Origin: Hygrophila difformis
Taxonomy: Eukaryota > Streptophyta > Magnoliopsida > Lamiales > Acanthaceae
Direction: 5' to 3'
Assembly (NCBI GenBank): GCA_030278955.1
Contig: JAOANR010000006.1
Location: forward strand, 12,671,915-12,735,914
Length of the DNA stretch: 64,000 nt
The translations under genes were made by a program, and so were the position numbers. The notes under the pieces were generated by a model. That model searched no databases. It saw only the letters and a program-made list of their open reading frames with translations, and was not told the origin of the DNA. Shown here piece by piece: positions 12,921 through 24,780 of the stretch. Numbering within the stretch: position 1 is the first letter of the stretch; each line of letters opens with the position of its first letter.

Positions 12921-13299
12921 TAAGATTTTCAACAATGAAATTTTCAGATTTTCAACAATGAAATTTTCAGCAAATTGCAGGGGAATTTTTCATATTATGC
13001 TTAATACTTATATTTAAATTTTATTTTATTTTAATTTAAATTTCAAATTAAATAAAAATATTATTTTAATAATTATTTTTTTATTGATATGTTAGGTTTG
13101 TACCGGACAAGCCACAGACGCTAAAGAAGATGGTATAATATAATTTCTTTGTTAGTTTTAAAAATAATTGAATTATATTATCATATACTCCTGTTTCAAA
13201 TCTATATAAAATCATTACATATTTTTCATTACTCAAAATACAATTTATTATTAATTTATATAATATAAATATAAATATTATATAAAATAAATAAATATG

Positions 13300-13330
13300 C
13301 CCGTCGAGTCTCGACGGGTTACTTGCTAGT
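13300..13330 (+). mobile_element. Helitron 3' terminus
   Basis: A perfect 9-bp stem hairpin (CCCGTCGAG, one T, CTCGACGGG; 13300-13318) is followed by TTACTTG and CTAGT ending at 13330, then a T. A GC-rich hairpin a few bases before a CTRRT end, with a T on the host side, is the diagnostic 3' end of plant Helitrons. The 5' end (TC after an A) was not fixed; an ATC at 12118-12120 is one of several candidates. No Rep/helicase coding is present, so the element is non-autonomous or only its end remains. Confidence 0.75.
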
Positions 13331-13375
13331 TTACATATATAGTTTTTCAAGTGTTGTTTTGTAGAAAAATCAATA

Positions 13376-13659
13376 TACTAATTCTTTAATCAAGTGATTA
13401 AATATTTAATAAAAGTCTCTTTAGTGAATTACAATTATTTCGGATAATTTCTATGGTATTACAAACTTAAATTGCATACAATTAAAAATTATGAAAATTT
13501 GATATTTTAAATCTATGCGATTAGACGAATCCAATAGGCAACAAGATCTCACTAGACTATATTTTATCTTATTCAATTGTATTAAAAAATCGAATCAAAG
13601 TTACTCACCAAAAGTGACAAAACTCCATCTGTGTCAATAAATAAGAAACGGAGGAAGTA
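13376..13659 (-). mobile_element. Stowaway-like MITE, diverged
   Basis: The right end AAACGGAGGAAGTA is the inverse of the usual TACTTCCTCCGTTT MITE end. On the minus strand the internal core GGATTCGTCTAATCGCATAG matches the cores of the MITEs at 14050, 15207 and 44643. The left end is poorly kept. Confidence 0.55.
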
Positions 13660-14049
13660 GTTTGGAAAGGAAATAATAGAATCTACAAGCTCTAGTGATA
13701 TTTGCGCAAATTATTTTAGATTAATTTTAAATTTGGTGATAATATTATAAATTCAGTATTCATGTATTTCAGAAAATAAAATTCTATATAGAATATATAG
13801 GTTTTTTTTTCTTCTTTTTTTTACTTTTTTTTTGGGAAAGAAAGGAAGGTCAGACGCCAATCTCACATGCGTAATTCTAATTTGAACAAACTCTAGCAAC
13901 CTCTTCAGGGTTCAGGTAAGTGACCAAACCCAACAAGATCTAGTTTACTTCGTAATAGGGAATCGACTGCCCTATTATATTGGCCTCTATGGAACTTCGA
14001 ATTTAACATTCCATTTCTAATTTTCCAAGTGTACATCTCCCAGATCTAG
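13660..14049. other. AT-rich spacer, nothing recognised
   Basis: Contains poly-T tracts near 13801-13830. No gene or element could be supported. Confidence 0.5.
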
Positions 14050-14303
14050 TACTCCTCCGTTCCCGCTATTCTGTCAACTTTTTTGCACTATTTTTTCTTT
14101 TTAACTTTGATTCAATTTTATTGTATGTATATATGTTTAAAAAAAATAATCGAGTTGGGTCTTTTTAGATTCGTATGATCATGTAGTTTTAGAATATATT
14201 TTTTAAATAAATTTTTTGTTGTACATAGTTTGAGATAATAACGGATGAAATGTACATTGAATCGTGTAAAAATCAAACCGGACAAGTAAAATGGACAGGA
14301 GTA
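14050..14303 (+). mobile_element. Stowaway-like MITE
   Basis: Starts TACTCCTCCGTTCCC and ends GGACAGGAGTA, with flanking TA. Its core (AATAATCGAGTTGGG, TAGATTCGTATGATCATGTAG) is shared with the element at 44643-44903. It lies just downstream of the first peroxidase gene. Confidence 0.75.
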
Positions 14304-14421
14304 TTTTATAATGAAGAATAATATGCATTACATTTGAAAAATTAAAGATTATAATTGCTCGTGGCTCATAATCACAAGCATAAACAGAGCTGATAATTGA
14401 AATCAGTCAATAATAATTGAA

Positions 14422-16311
<1,890 letters not shown>

Positions 16312-16369
16312 ATTGGTTGGAGTGATTTTGGTTGAAGAATGAGAATTGAGTTGTAGAGCAGCAGCTCAT

Positions 16370-16382
16370 CAATATATATAGG
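16370..16382 (-). promoter_or_regulatory. TATA box of peroxidase copy 1
   Basis: CTATATATATTGATG on the minus strand lies about 60-70 bp upstream of the start codon, a normal distance for a short plant 5' leader. Confidence 0.6.
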
Positions 16383-17345
16383 GCATATGCATATCCTTGG
16401 CCAAATCAAATACACATATATAGGACGACTATAAATTCATGTTATGCAACACAGGTTTCAAATTATCAGAAATTAAAATCATGCAGGATCCATAATATGA
16501 TGATAGTTATGCATGACTTTGCTATCATCATATCATATACTACTAATATGGTACATGTGTATTTATTGAAACATCGAATCAACATTGTTGTACACCTAAT
16601 TAAAGTTAGGTACAATGCTGTAGAGGTGTAAATGGGACCGTGGATATACCTGATGAAGAAATAATATACTACCATTTTGGGTAGTTGATACTTGGTAATT
16701 AAACCAATGGACACACACACAATTAATGAAAACTTCATACATTCACCCAATTAACGTATTGTCTAGCCATCATTAATTATAATAATAATAATATGCTACG
16801 TACGTGAAGGGGAAAAAAAAAGTAAAATATGTGGCTGCGTGCAAAACTTTAAATACGAGTACTGGACTGTTCAGCACATGAATGGAATTGGTTTGTAAGA
16901 TATATAGGCCACAAAGCAAATAATGAACTCGAATTTGGCCACAAAATTATTGGTACAGTGCTCGTCTGGGACTCTGGGTATTGGCATAAAAATCGAAAAC
17001 TTACATCTATCTCTACTCCCTAAGCCCATGAGTCACGACAAACCTAGCTAGCAATATATATTACCTCCGATCTTTTTTAATTGCTCCATTTCAATCTCTG
17101 TTTTCAACTAACTGACTTTGGATGATTTTATATGATCTGTTACAAGGCAAAATCAAAAATGGTAACGTAATAAGAAATTAGAGATTACAAACTACAAAAT
17201 TCATTTTAGACTTACCTTCAAAATTATTATCTAACCTAACCAAATAAAGCTCCAAAGTCAGCTAGTTGAATACAGTGATTGGAATAGAACAATTTAAAAA
17301 GAAGGGAGGAAATATATTATCAAGATTCAAGAATAACAAAACAAA
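16383..17345. other. Upstream region of peroxidase copy 1
   Basis: AT-rich intergenic DNA containing the probable upstream control region of the peroxidase, ending at the copia target-site duplication (17346-17350, CACAC). No further element was recognised. Confidence 0.5.
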
Positions 17346-17350
17346 CACAC

Positions 17351-17529
17351 TGTTAAGGGAAATATTTGATTGTATATTTTCCATATCTGTGTTGATTTGT
17401 GTATCTCTGTAATTATGGGATTGATTGATTATCTCCCTTACTTCTCGGATATTTTGTAACCACTTACGTGTATATAATACAAGTCTCACAGTCATCACAT
17501 TTAGTGATGATCATATAATTCCTCTCATA
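17351..17529 (+). repeat. Left LTR of copia element
   Basis: 179 bp, starting TGTTAAGGGAAATATTTG and ending CTCTCATA. The exact end (CA or ATA) is ambiguous, but the ATA end makes the target duplication CACAC perfect. Confidence 0.92.
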
Positions 17530-17540
17530 TGGTATCAGCA
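17530..17540 (+). other. Primer-binding site of copia element
   Basis: TGGTATCAGCA directly follows the left LTR; the first nine bases match the complement of the initiator tRNA-Met 3' end. Confidence 0.8.
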
Positions 17541-17601
17541 GGAAATCGAAAACCCTAATTTCTCCTCCCTCTTTCTCGGTTTCTTTCTTCCCTTTTCCCT
17601 C

Positions 17602-19434
17602 ATGGCAGCCGCCGCCCCCTCTTCCCAAACCACCGCCATGATCAACCTTGTTCAGATCAAGCTCTCTTCCACCACTTTCTTAATGTGGAAACGCCAGTTT
17701 ATCTCCATGGCCACAACTTTCGAGATGCTGGATCTCCTTGATGGGTCGTCCCCTTGCCCGTCATGCACTGTCACCTCCGACAAGGATGAAGAGGTGCCCA
17801 ACCCGGCATACTCGACGTGGATGCTGCGCGACCAGCGCTTGCTTGGCGTCCTTTTCGCCACTTTGGAACCCGAGGCCATGGCGGAAGTCTTGGATTGTTC
17901 AACTTCCCTCTCCGCCTGGCATGCCCTTGAATCTGCTTTCGCTCACGCCTCCACGTCGCGAGCCAATCAACTTCGCGAGGAATTACTGTCTCTTCGCCGC
18001 GACACCCTCTCGGTTACTGAATATGGTCGCCGCTTCAAGCAACTGTGTGATCAGTTGGCCGCCATCCAGAAGCCAGTAGATGAAAGTGACAAGAGCCACT
18101 GGTTTCTTCGGGGCCTTGGTTCTTCTTTTGCCAACTTTGCCGATACCCGGATGGCCATGCAGCCTGTGCCCTTGTTCCGAGATTTACTCCATCAAGCCGT
18201 ACAGTTCGATATGATGACGCGTTCGATGGATCGATCCCCGCCACCACCCCCTGCTGCCTTTGTCGCTGATGCCGACGCTGCCACTCGCCACCCTTCTCGT
18301 GGTCCGGCGCCGCACCAGCATCGTGGTTCGTCTGGTCAGCCCCGCCGTGGTGGCCGCTCCGGAGGTCCTGGTCGCGGTGGATCGGGTGGCCGCCGTCCCC
18401 CTCGCTGTCAGCTATGCCGTGGGGAGCACTACGCTGATAAGTGCCCTCGCTTTCTGGAGCTTCAGACTGCTGCCCGTGCCTCCCATCCGCCATTCGATGC
18501 CTCGCCCGCTCATTCTGCTGATCTCGCTCAGGCCTTCAATGCAGCGTGTCGCGTCTCCTCACCTCGCCCTGACTCCGATTGGTATGTGGACAGTGGTGCC
18601 TCCGCTCATATGACACCGCATTCCACACATTTGGATTCCTTTGCACCATACTCTGGTAATGGTTCTGTCACCGTTGGTAATGGGAATTCTTTATCTATCT
18701 CTCATGTCGGTTCTGGTTCTTTGTCTCCTGGTCTTACTCTCATGGATGTCTTGGTTGTGCCTGGTCTCACCAAGAATTTATTGTCAATTAGCAACTTGAC
18801 CTCTGATTGTGGTGTTGATGTTGTGTTCTCTGACAAATCTTTTGTTATTCAGAACCGAGTGACAAAGACAACTCTAGCTCAGGGACGATGTGATCATGGA
18901 TTGTAGGTTTTGGAGAAAGGAAGTGCGGCTTTTATTGCTTCTTTACATAAAAAGGATTTACGTGCTAGTTTTCATTTGTGGCATTTACGCCTAGGTCATG
19001 TTTCTCCTAGTGCTATTTCTTTGTTAAATAAATTAGGACACTTGAGTGTCACGTCTGTATTACCAGATCCTACTGTTTGCTCATCTTGTCAACTTGCCAA
19101 GAGCAAGCGATTGCCTTTTGCTTTGAATGAGAAACGTGCTATTTCTGTTCTTGATTTGGTGCACTGTGACTTGTGGGGACCGGCTCCTGTCACCTCTTCC
19201 GGTGGCTTTCGTTATTATGCTGTGTTTGTTGATGATTATTCCCGCTTCAGTTGGATTTATCCTTTGTGTGCTAAATCTGATTTTTATGACGTCTTGCTTC
19301 GGTTTCATGCATTTGTTTGCACTCAATTCTCACGCCCTCTTAAGGTTTTCCAATCAGACGGTGGGTCTGAATTTGTGAACAAGCGCGTTGCCGCCTTCAT
19401 GCATAGTCATGGAATTCTGCACCGCATGTCTTGT
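17602..19434 (+). pseudogene. Copia gag-protease-integrase, 5' part of broken polyprotein
   Basis: Translation starts at the ATG at 17602 (MAAAAPSS). A UBN2/gag-type region fills the first ~230 codons, followed by a Gly/Arg-rich stretch and a zinc knuckle CQLCRGEHYADKC. The knuckle spacing is C-x2-C-x3-H-x4-C, one residue shorter than the usual x4. The protease active site is in DWYVDSGASAHMT. A TAG at 18904-18906 stops the frame before the pre-integrase HHCC region, which follows in frame (LWHLRLGH, CSSCQLAK). The integrase core begins with the first two catalytic aspartates (DLVHCDLWGP, FQSDGG). The frame is then cut by the nested element at 19435, before the catalytic glutamate. Confidence 0.9.
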
Positions 19435-20858
19435 TGATAATGTGAATTTGTGCTTGATAATGATATATATTTTGGATGATTTTATGGTGGTTTTGGTACC
19501 TCTTTACTCTTGTTGTGTTTGTTTTGTTGTTTGTAGGAAAATGGCATGGCAATGGAAAAATTTGAGCAAAGTGGAAAAGAAAGAAAGAGACATGCAACCA
19601 TGACTTCCCTAGTCATGGCCATGACTAGGTAGAAGACCCAAGTCCATGGGCCCAAGCCATTACATAATTGAAGATAGGGACCATGCACAAGAGTAGGAGA
19701 AGAAAGAGAAGAAAAAGAACAAAAATAGGAGAAGAAAGAGAAGAAAAAGAACAAAAAATAGGAGAAGAAAAAGAAGGAAAAGAACAAAGAATGAAAGGGA
19801 CACAACAACTAGAAGAAGAAAGAAAGAAGAGCAATAAAAAGAAAGAGACGGAAGGCTCACCACTAACAAGAAAAGAAAGGAGAAAGGAGAGAGGAAAGAA
19901 AGAAGAAAAGAAAGAGAGGAGGAAGAAAGAAGAAGAAGAAGAAAGAAGGAGAGGAGGCCAAATCAAGTTCTCATCTTTCATATTCACAATTTGGTTATAT
20001 CTCTTCTTTACATTTGTTTTCTCTTCTATGGATTTAGAGTAGTTTTTACATTTTCTCTAGTTTAAAGACTTGATTAAGAATGGCTTTTGGAATTTGTGAG
20101 ATGATGTAATTTGTGAACTATGAAACTTGATGTTTGTTGATATTTATGCAATTTCTATGTTTAAGGTTTACTATTATTGAATTGGATGAATGTTTAGGGC
20201 CCAAATATTTGTCTAGTTTGATAATTGATTGCCAATTCAATTTGGGTATCCGTAATTGTACTTGAATTGAATAGGTGGTAACCGGGTTGATTAGTTCCTT
20301 CCCGGGGAATTGTATAATCGAATTGTGAATTACTCCGCGTAGGTAGTAATTGGTTCGAATCAGGCTTTTCTAGATTATAATGCAATTGGACAACATCTTC
20401 TACGGGCGTACTTAGGAGTGTTAGTTTGATTAGGGGCAATTAACGGGCGTACCTTAATTGTCTAAACTGAAAGGAAAAGTTGGTTGTCTAAGCGGACCTG
20501 ACAACTATAACTGGTTTATCAATTGGCACAATGTTTATGCATCGATGATCTTATCCAAATGCCATTCCAAATCAATCTTTGAACTAGAGGTTTTTAATTC
20601 CAATACTTTGTTTTAAATTTATGTTCTTGACCTCACTCATCATTTTCATAGTTTGTAGAATTACTTAGTTTTTAGTTCTTGTTATCATTTTATTGTTTTC
20701 AAAATACAAAACCCCCCCTTTTAAATATTGTATATATTATGAGAATGTGGTATTCCAATCCCTGAGGACTCGACCCTTGTCACTGCTATACTATATTCAT
20801 TTTGTGCTTAGTGACACAGGAATTAAATTATCTTTTGCAGCTATACGACAAGCTGTCA
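19435..20858 (+). repeat. Left LTR of Athila/Tat-like element
   Basis: 1424 bp from TGATAATGTGAATTTG to ACAAGCTGTCA. It contains a long purine-rich GAAGAAAGAGAAG tract (19690-19950) and the same tandem CATG motif family found in the interior (near 19600-19630). Confidence 0.93.
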
Positions 20859-20863
20859 AATTT

Positions 20864-20880
20864 TGGCGCCGTTGCCGGGG
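20864..20880 (+). other. Primer-binding site (tRNA-Asp)
   Basis: TGGCGCCGTTGCCGGGG, five bases after the LTR end, is the complement of the 3' end of plant tRNA-Asp(GUC) including CCA. This primer is characteristic of Athila-type elements. Confidence 0.85.
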
Positions 20881-20952
20881 ATTGGCGTTCAACTACTACA
20901 TTCTGTGATATTTTTTTTATCTTTTTAGTTTTAATTGGTATTTCCCTTGTTT

Positions 20953-23475
20953 ATGCCTCGTTCTTCTCGTACAGGTGAATTGATATTTGATCCAGAGATT
21001 GAGAAGACAGCTCGTAGATTGACAAGGGAAGCCAAGTTAAGAAAAAAATCTAAAGTTTCTACATCAACTTCTGGTTTGTCATTGGCTACAGAGCTGGACA
21101 CTTCTAGTTCCAGTAGTGAAGGAAGTGATACAGAATCTTTAGAAGAAAAAAATATTGTCATGGCTGAAGATAACCGCACATTGAGGGAGTTGGCTGCTCC
21201 TGACTTAACACAGCAGCCTTTATGCATTACATTTCCTACAATTGATGATGAAACTCCCTTTGAATTAAAATCTGGATTGATCCATTTGTTGCCTGAATTT
21301 AATGGTCTTGCAGGTGAAGAGCCTCACAAGCATCTCCAGGAATTTGATGTAGTATGTTCAAGCATGAAGCCCCCTGGAGTAACAGATGAACAAATCAAAT
21401 TAAGGGCATTTCCATTCTCATTGAAAGGGAGTGCAAAAGATTGGCTCTATTACCTCCCAGCAGGTAGCATTACAACTTGGACAGACATGAAAAGAAAATT
21501 CTTGGAAAAGTATTTCCCAGCCTCAAGAGCTGCAAATTTGAGGAAAGAAATATGTGGCATCAAACAACAATCAGGTGAAACGCTCCATGAATACTGGGAG
21601 CGGTTTAACAGGCTTATAATTAAATGTCCTCAACATCAAATCCCACCCCAATTGTTAATTCAATACTTCTATGATGGTTTGTTGTTGATGGACAGGAACA
21701 TCATTGATGCTGCGAGTGGAGGAGCTTTGGTGAATAAGACTCCAACACAAGCCTGGGAGTTGATTGATCGAATGGCAGAGAATACTCAACAGTTTGGCAC
21801 AAGGGATGCAATGCCAACTAATATGCCAAGTGATTCTTCAATGCAAACAATGCAACAACAACTTTCAGAGTTGACAAGTTTTGTTCGTAAGATGGCCACA
21901 GGAAATATAAAGCCAACTGTCCAAGTGAAGGCATGTGGCATTTGCACAAGTATTGAACATCCAACTGATGCATGCCCAACTCTCCAAGAAGATACACCGG
22001 TGGATGTGAATGCACTTGACTATTCCAATTGGCGTCCACAGTATAATCCATATTCCAATACTTACAATCCAGGTTGGAGAGACCATCCAAATCTTCGGTA
22101 TGGCAATCAACATCAACAACAAAATCATCCATCTTCAGCACCACAACAAGTGCACCCTCCTCGCCAATTTGAAAGGCAACCACCTCAAGCTATAACAAGT
22201 TCAAGTCCATCTTTGGAAGAATTGGTGAAATCCATGGCCACATCAACTTTGCAATTTCAACAAGACACGAAGGCAAGTATTGAAAAATTGCAAAGCCAAA
22301 TCAATCAAGTGTCTGAGGAAGTTAGGCAAATTCGAGAGAAAGGAAAATGGCCAGCTCAACCCGAGCCAAACCCGAAGAATGTCAGTGCCATGATTTTGAG
22401 GAGTGGAAAAGAAGTTGAAGGTCCTTCTCCAATGTCAAAGGAACAAAATGAAGAACAAATTGAGAAGGAGATTGAAAAGGAGGCAGAAACTTCTAACAAG
22501 GTAAATTCTAAATGGATTCATTTATATCAAACTAAAATACCTCCTTTTCCCGACAGGTTAAAGAAGCCTCCAAAGGTTGATAAAAAGAAAGAGATGCTTG
22601 AAATATTCAAGAAAGTTCAATTGAACATTCCACTTTTGGAAGCCATCAATCAAATCCCCAAGTATGCAAAGTTCTTGAAGGAATTGTGCACCAACAAAAA
22701 GAAGCTTCGGGGAGATGAGTATATAATAGCAGGTGAGAGTGTATCTGCAGTCATAAAAAGAAAAATCCCACCCAAAACAGGTGATCCAGGTATGTTTCTA
22801 ATTCCTTGCAAAATTGGAACGAAAGAGGTGAGCAAAGCCATGTTAGATTTAGGTGCTGCGATAAATGTTATGCCAAGATCAATATATAATTCCCTAAATC
22901 TAGGTCCATTGAAAGAAACAGGAATTATTATTCAACTTGCTGATAGATCAAATGCTTATCCGGATGGTATGATAGAAGATGTGTTAGTTCAAGTTAATGA
23001 TGCAATATTTCCTGTAGATTTCTATGTTGTGGATATGAACGATGATCATTGCTTTAATCCACCCCCTCTTTTGTTGGGAAGACCTTTTATGTATACTGCA
23101 GGAGTGAAGATTGATGTGAAGAAAGGCACTCTTACTTTGGAATTTGATGGAGAAGAACTTTCTTTCAATCTTTCTAATACTATCGAACATCCTGATGATT
23201 CTAAAGCTTTATATGCTATTGATGTTATTCAACCTTGTGTGCAGGATATTCATGAGCTTAATGGTAAAGACCCTGGAGATATTGAATGGATAGATACTGT
23301 AAACTTTGGGTCTAACAAAAAATTTAAGTTGAATGGAAAAGATCCACCGGAATTATGGCTTGGAGCATTAAGGGATAAAAATGGTGGAATGGATTTGAAT
23401 AATCATGGATACCGAAAAAAATTGCAATTGAAGAAGTTTGGTGGATTTTGGTATGATGCTTATGAAAATGGTTGA
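20953..23475 (+). CDS. Gag-protease polyprotein of Athila/Tat-like element
   Basis: The first ATG in frame is at 20953 (MPRSSRTGEL), giving 840 residues with no stop. The N-terminal 80 residues are basic, then Ser/Glu-rich. A Retrotrans_gag domain (capsid) lies around residues 110-240 (LKGSAKDWLYYLP, FLEKYFPASRAANLRKEI, GETLHEYWERFNRL). A canonical CCHC knuckle (CGICTSIEHPTDAC) is near residue 330. A Gln/Pro-rich linker and a charged segment follow. The aspartic protease carries AMLDLGAAINVMP near residue 635 and LLLGRPFM as its later motif; DLGA in place of DTGA is usual in Athila. The last ~70 residues resemble the end of a pol frame fused on after a deletion (inferred). The intact frame and near-identical LTRs suggest the protein could still be made. 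Confidence 0.88.
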   Translation: MPRSSRTGELIFDPEIEKTARRLTREAKLRKKSKVSTSTSGLSLATELDTSSSSSEGSDTESLEEKNIVMAEDNRTLRELAAPDLTQQPLCITFPTIDDETPFELKSGLIHLLPEFNGLAGEEPHKHLQEFDVVCSSMKPPGVTDEQIKLRAFPFSLKGSAKDWLYYLPAGSITTWTDMKRKFLEKYFPASRAANLRKEICGIKQQSGETLHEYWERFNRLIIKCPQHQIPPQLLIQYFYDGLLLMDRNIIDAASGGALVNKTPTQAWELIDRMAENTQQFGTRDAMPTNMPSDSSMQTMQQQLSELTSFVRKMATGNIKPTVQVKACGICTSIEHPTDACPTLQEDTPVDVNALDYSNWRPQYNPYSNTYNPGWRDHPNLRYGNQHQQQNHPSSAPQQVHPPRQFERQPPQAITSSSPSLEELVKSMATSTLQFQQDTKASIEKLQSQINQVSEEVRQIREKGKWPAQPEPNPKNVSAMILRSGKEVEGPSPMSKEQNEEQIEKEIEKEAETSNKVNSKWIHLYQTKIPPFPDRLKKPPKVDKKKEMLEIFKKVQLNIPLLEAINQIPKYAKFLKELCTNKKKLRGDEYIIAGESVSAVIKRKIPPKTGDPGMFLIPCKIGTKEVSKAMLDLGAAINVMPRSIYNSLNLGPLKETGIIIQLADRSNAYPDGMIEDVLVQVNDAIFPVDFYVVDMNDDHCFNPPPLLLGRPFMYTAGVKIDVKKGTLTLEFDGEELSFNLSNTIEHPDDSKALYAIDVIQPCVQDIHELNGKDPGDIEWIDTVNFGSNKKFKLNGKDPPELWLGALRDKNGGMDLNNHGYRKKLQLKKFGGFWYDAYENG

Positions 23476-23724
23476 AGAATTTGGAAGAAGTCTAGCTCAA
23501 GGACTTTAAACAAAGCGCTTCTTGGGAGGCAACCCAAGCAAATAAATTATTTTTATGCTATATATTTTGTTATGTTGATCATTATATATTTGGTATAATT
23601 TTGATTTGTTAATGGTATTTTGTTTGTGATTTTGTAGGTTTGTAGATGTGAAGATGAAATTTGGGATCAAGAAACAAGTGGTGATGTGTGAAGGAGGAAA
23701 TTTTCAGTGAAGGAGGTAATGGGT

Positions 23725-24175
23725 ACTCATGAGCATGATTAAATCGCATTAAACTTGCTGAAATTAAAATAAAAAAATTAAAAATTAAAAAAAAAATTAA
23801 TTAAAAAAAATTAAAAAAAATAAATAATAAAAAAATAATAAATATATATATAAATATATATATATAATAAAATTTCAAGTTGAATTCAGGAAGGAATATA
23901 CATGTTAATCATGCCCATGTTTAAGACCTTGGTAGAAGCCTATGTTGGAAACAAAAATTCAGGGACCCTCTGTACCCTTAGTCATGGTCATGGATAAACT
24001 CCATTTACCTACCTGCATTTGGTCCCTTTTTGAGCTTTAATTTTCAGGAAACCTCCCTACTCTTAGTCATGCTCATGATTAAACCTCACTTACTCCACTG
24101 CATCAAAATGAATTGAGGTATATTTTACTGGGCACCCCACATTTCTTATTCATGCCCATGACTAAGTTACACAAA
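23725..24175 (+). repeat. Degenerate tandem repeat with CATGnnCATGAnTAA motif
   Basis: A 15-bp motif (TCATGCTCATGATTAA and variants) recurs five times near 23728, 23905, 23981, 24063 and 24148. In the later copies the period is about 80-85 bp and flanking CTCCnTTTACCTACCTGCA-like blocks are shared. A related motif lies in both LTRs. Confidence 0.6.
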
Positions 24176-24289
24176 CCAACCTGAACTTAAATCCAATTTT
24201 TTCCCCTATTTCTTATACAATCCTCCCACACCCCTACTTTTTCCCCAATCTTTCTTTTCTCTTCTTCCCCAATCCAAAACCACCATCAT

Positions 24290-24780
24290 CTTCATCATCT
24301 TCTTCCTCCTATCATTCATCCGCCGGCAGCCCCCGACAGCGCCGCCGCCTCTGTCTAGATCCGCCACGACGCGCCGCCGGAACCTGCCCTCCGCATCTCC
24401 AAACGCCACCAGCTCGCCGCCCGTTCTCCGACGTCGCCCTTCCACAGCCCTCCGGCCGGAACCCTAGCCACTGACCTCCGCATCTCGGGTCCGCCGCCCC
24501 CCCCGTCGCTCCAGCCTCCTTCGCCGCCGCACCAGCCCAGCCTTCGCGAGCTCCGCCTAGCACCGCCGCCCACGCCGCTCTCTCTCCAGCCGCCTGCATC
24601 TCACTCCGCCTCACCGACCACCACCAAGCCTAGCAGCCACCGGGCTGGATCCGCCTACCACCGCTCGCCGGAACACCAGAGAGCGCCGCCGCCCAGCCTT
24701 CGCCCTGCGAAACCATGGCGAGCGCCGATCTCTGCCTCCGTCGTCGCACAAACCCGGCCGTCTTCAGCTCACCATCTTCG
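24290..24780. other. GC-rich block inside the Athila/Tat-like element
   Basis: Strongly C-rich (GCCGCC, CCACC runs) and bounded on both sides by AT-rich DNA. It starts with a CT-rich leader-like stretch and ends near a GTAAATTC sequence that could be a splice donor. It has no open frame of known family. It could be a captured 5' gene end or an element leader. Confidence 0.45.

Noticed and set aside
19625..20042. Lys/Glu-rich and Ser/Phe/Leu-rich frames at 19625-20042 and the same at 27194-27611
   Set aside because: Both are translations of the purine-rich GAAGAAAGA tract in the two LTR copies, identical because the LTRs are.
24206..24614. Gly/Arg-rich minus-strand frames in the GC-rich block
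   Set aside because: Several frames are open at once because of GCC/GGC composition. No domain or start context supports a gene.
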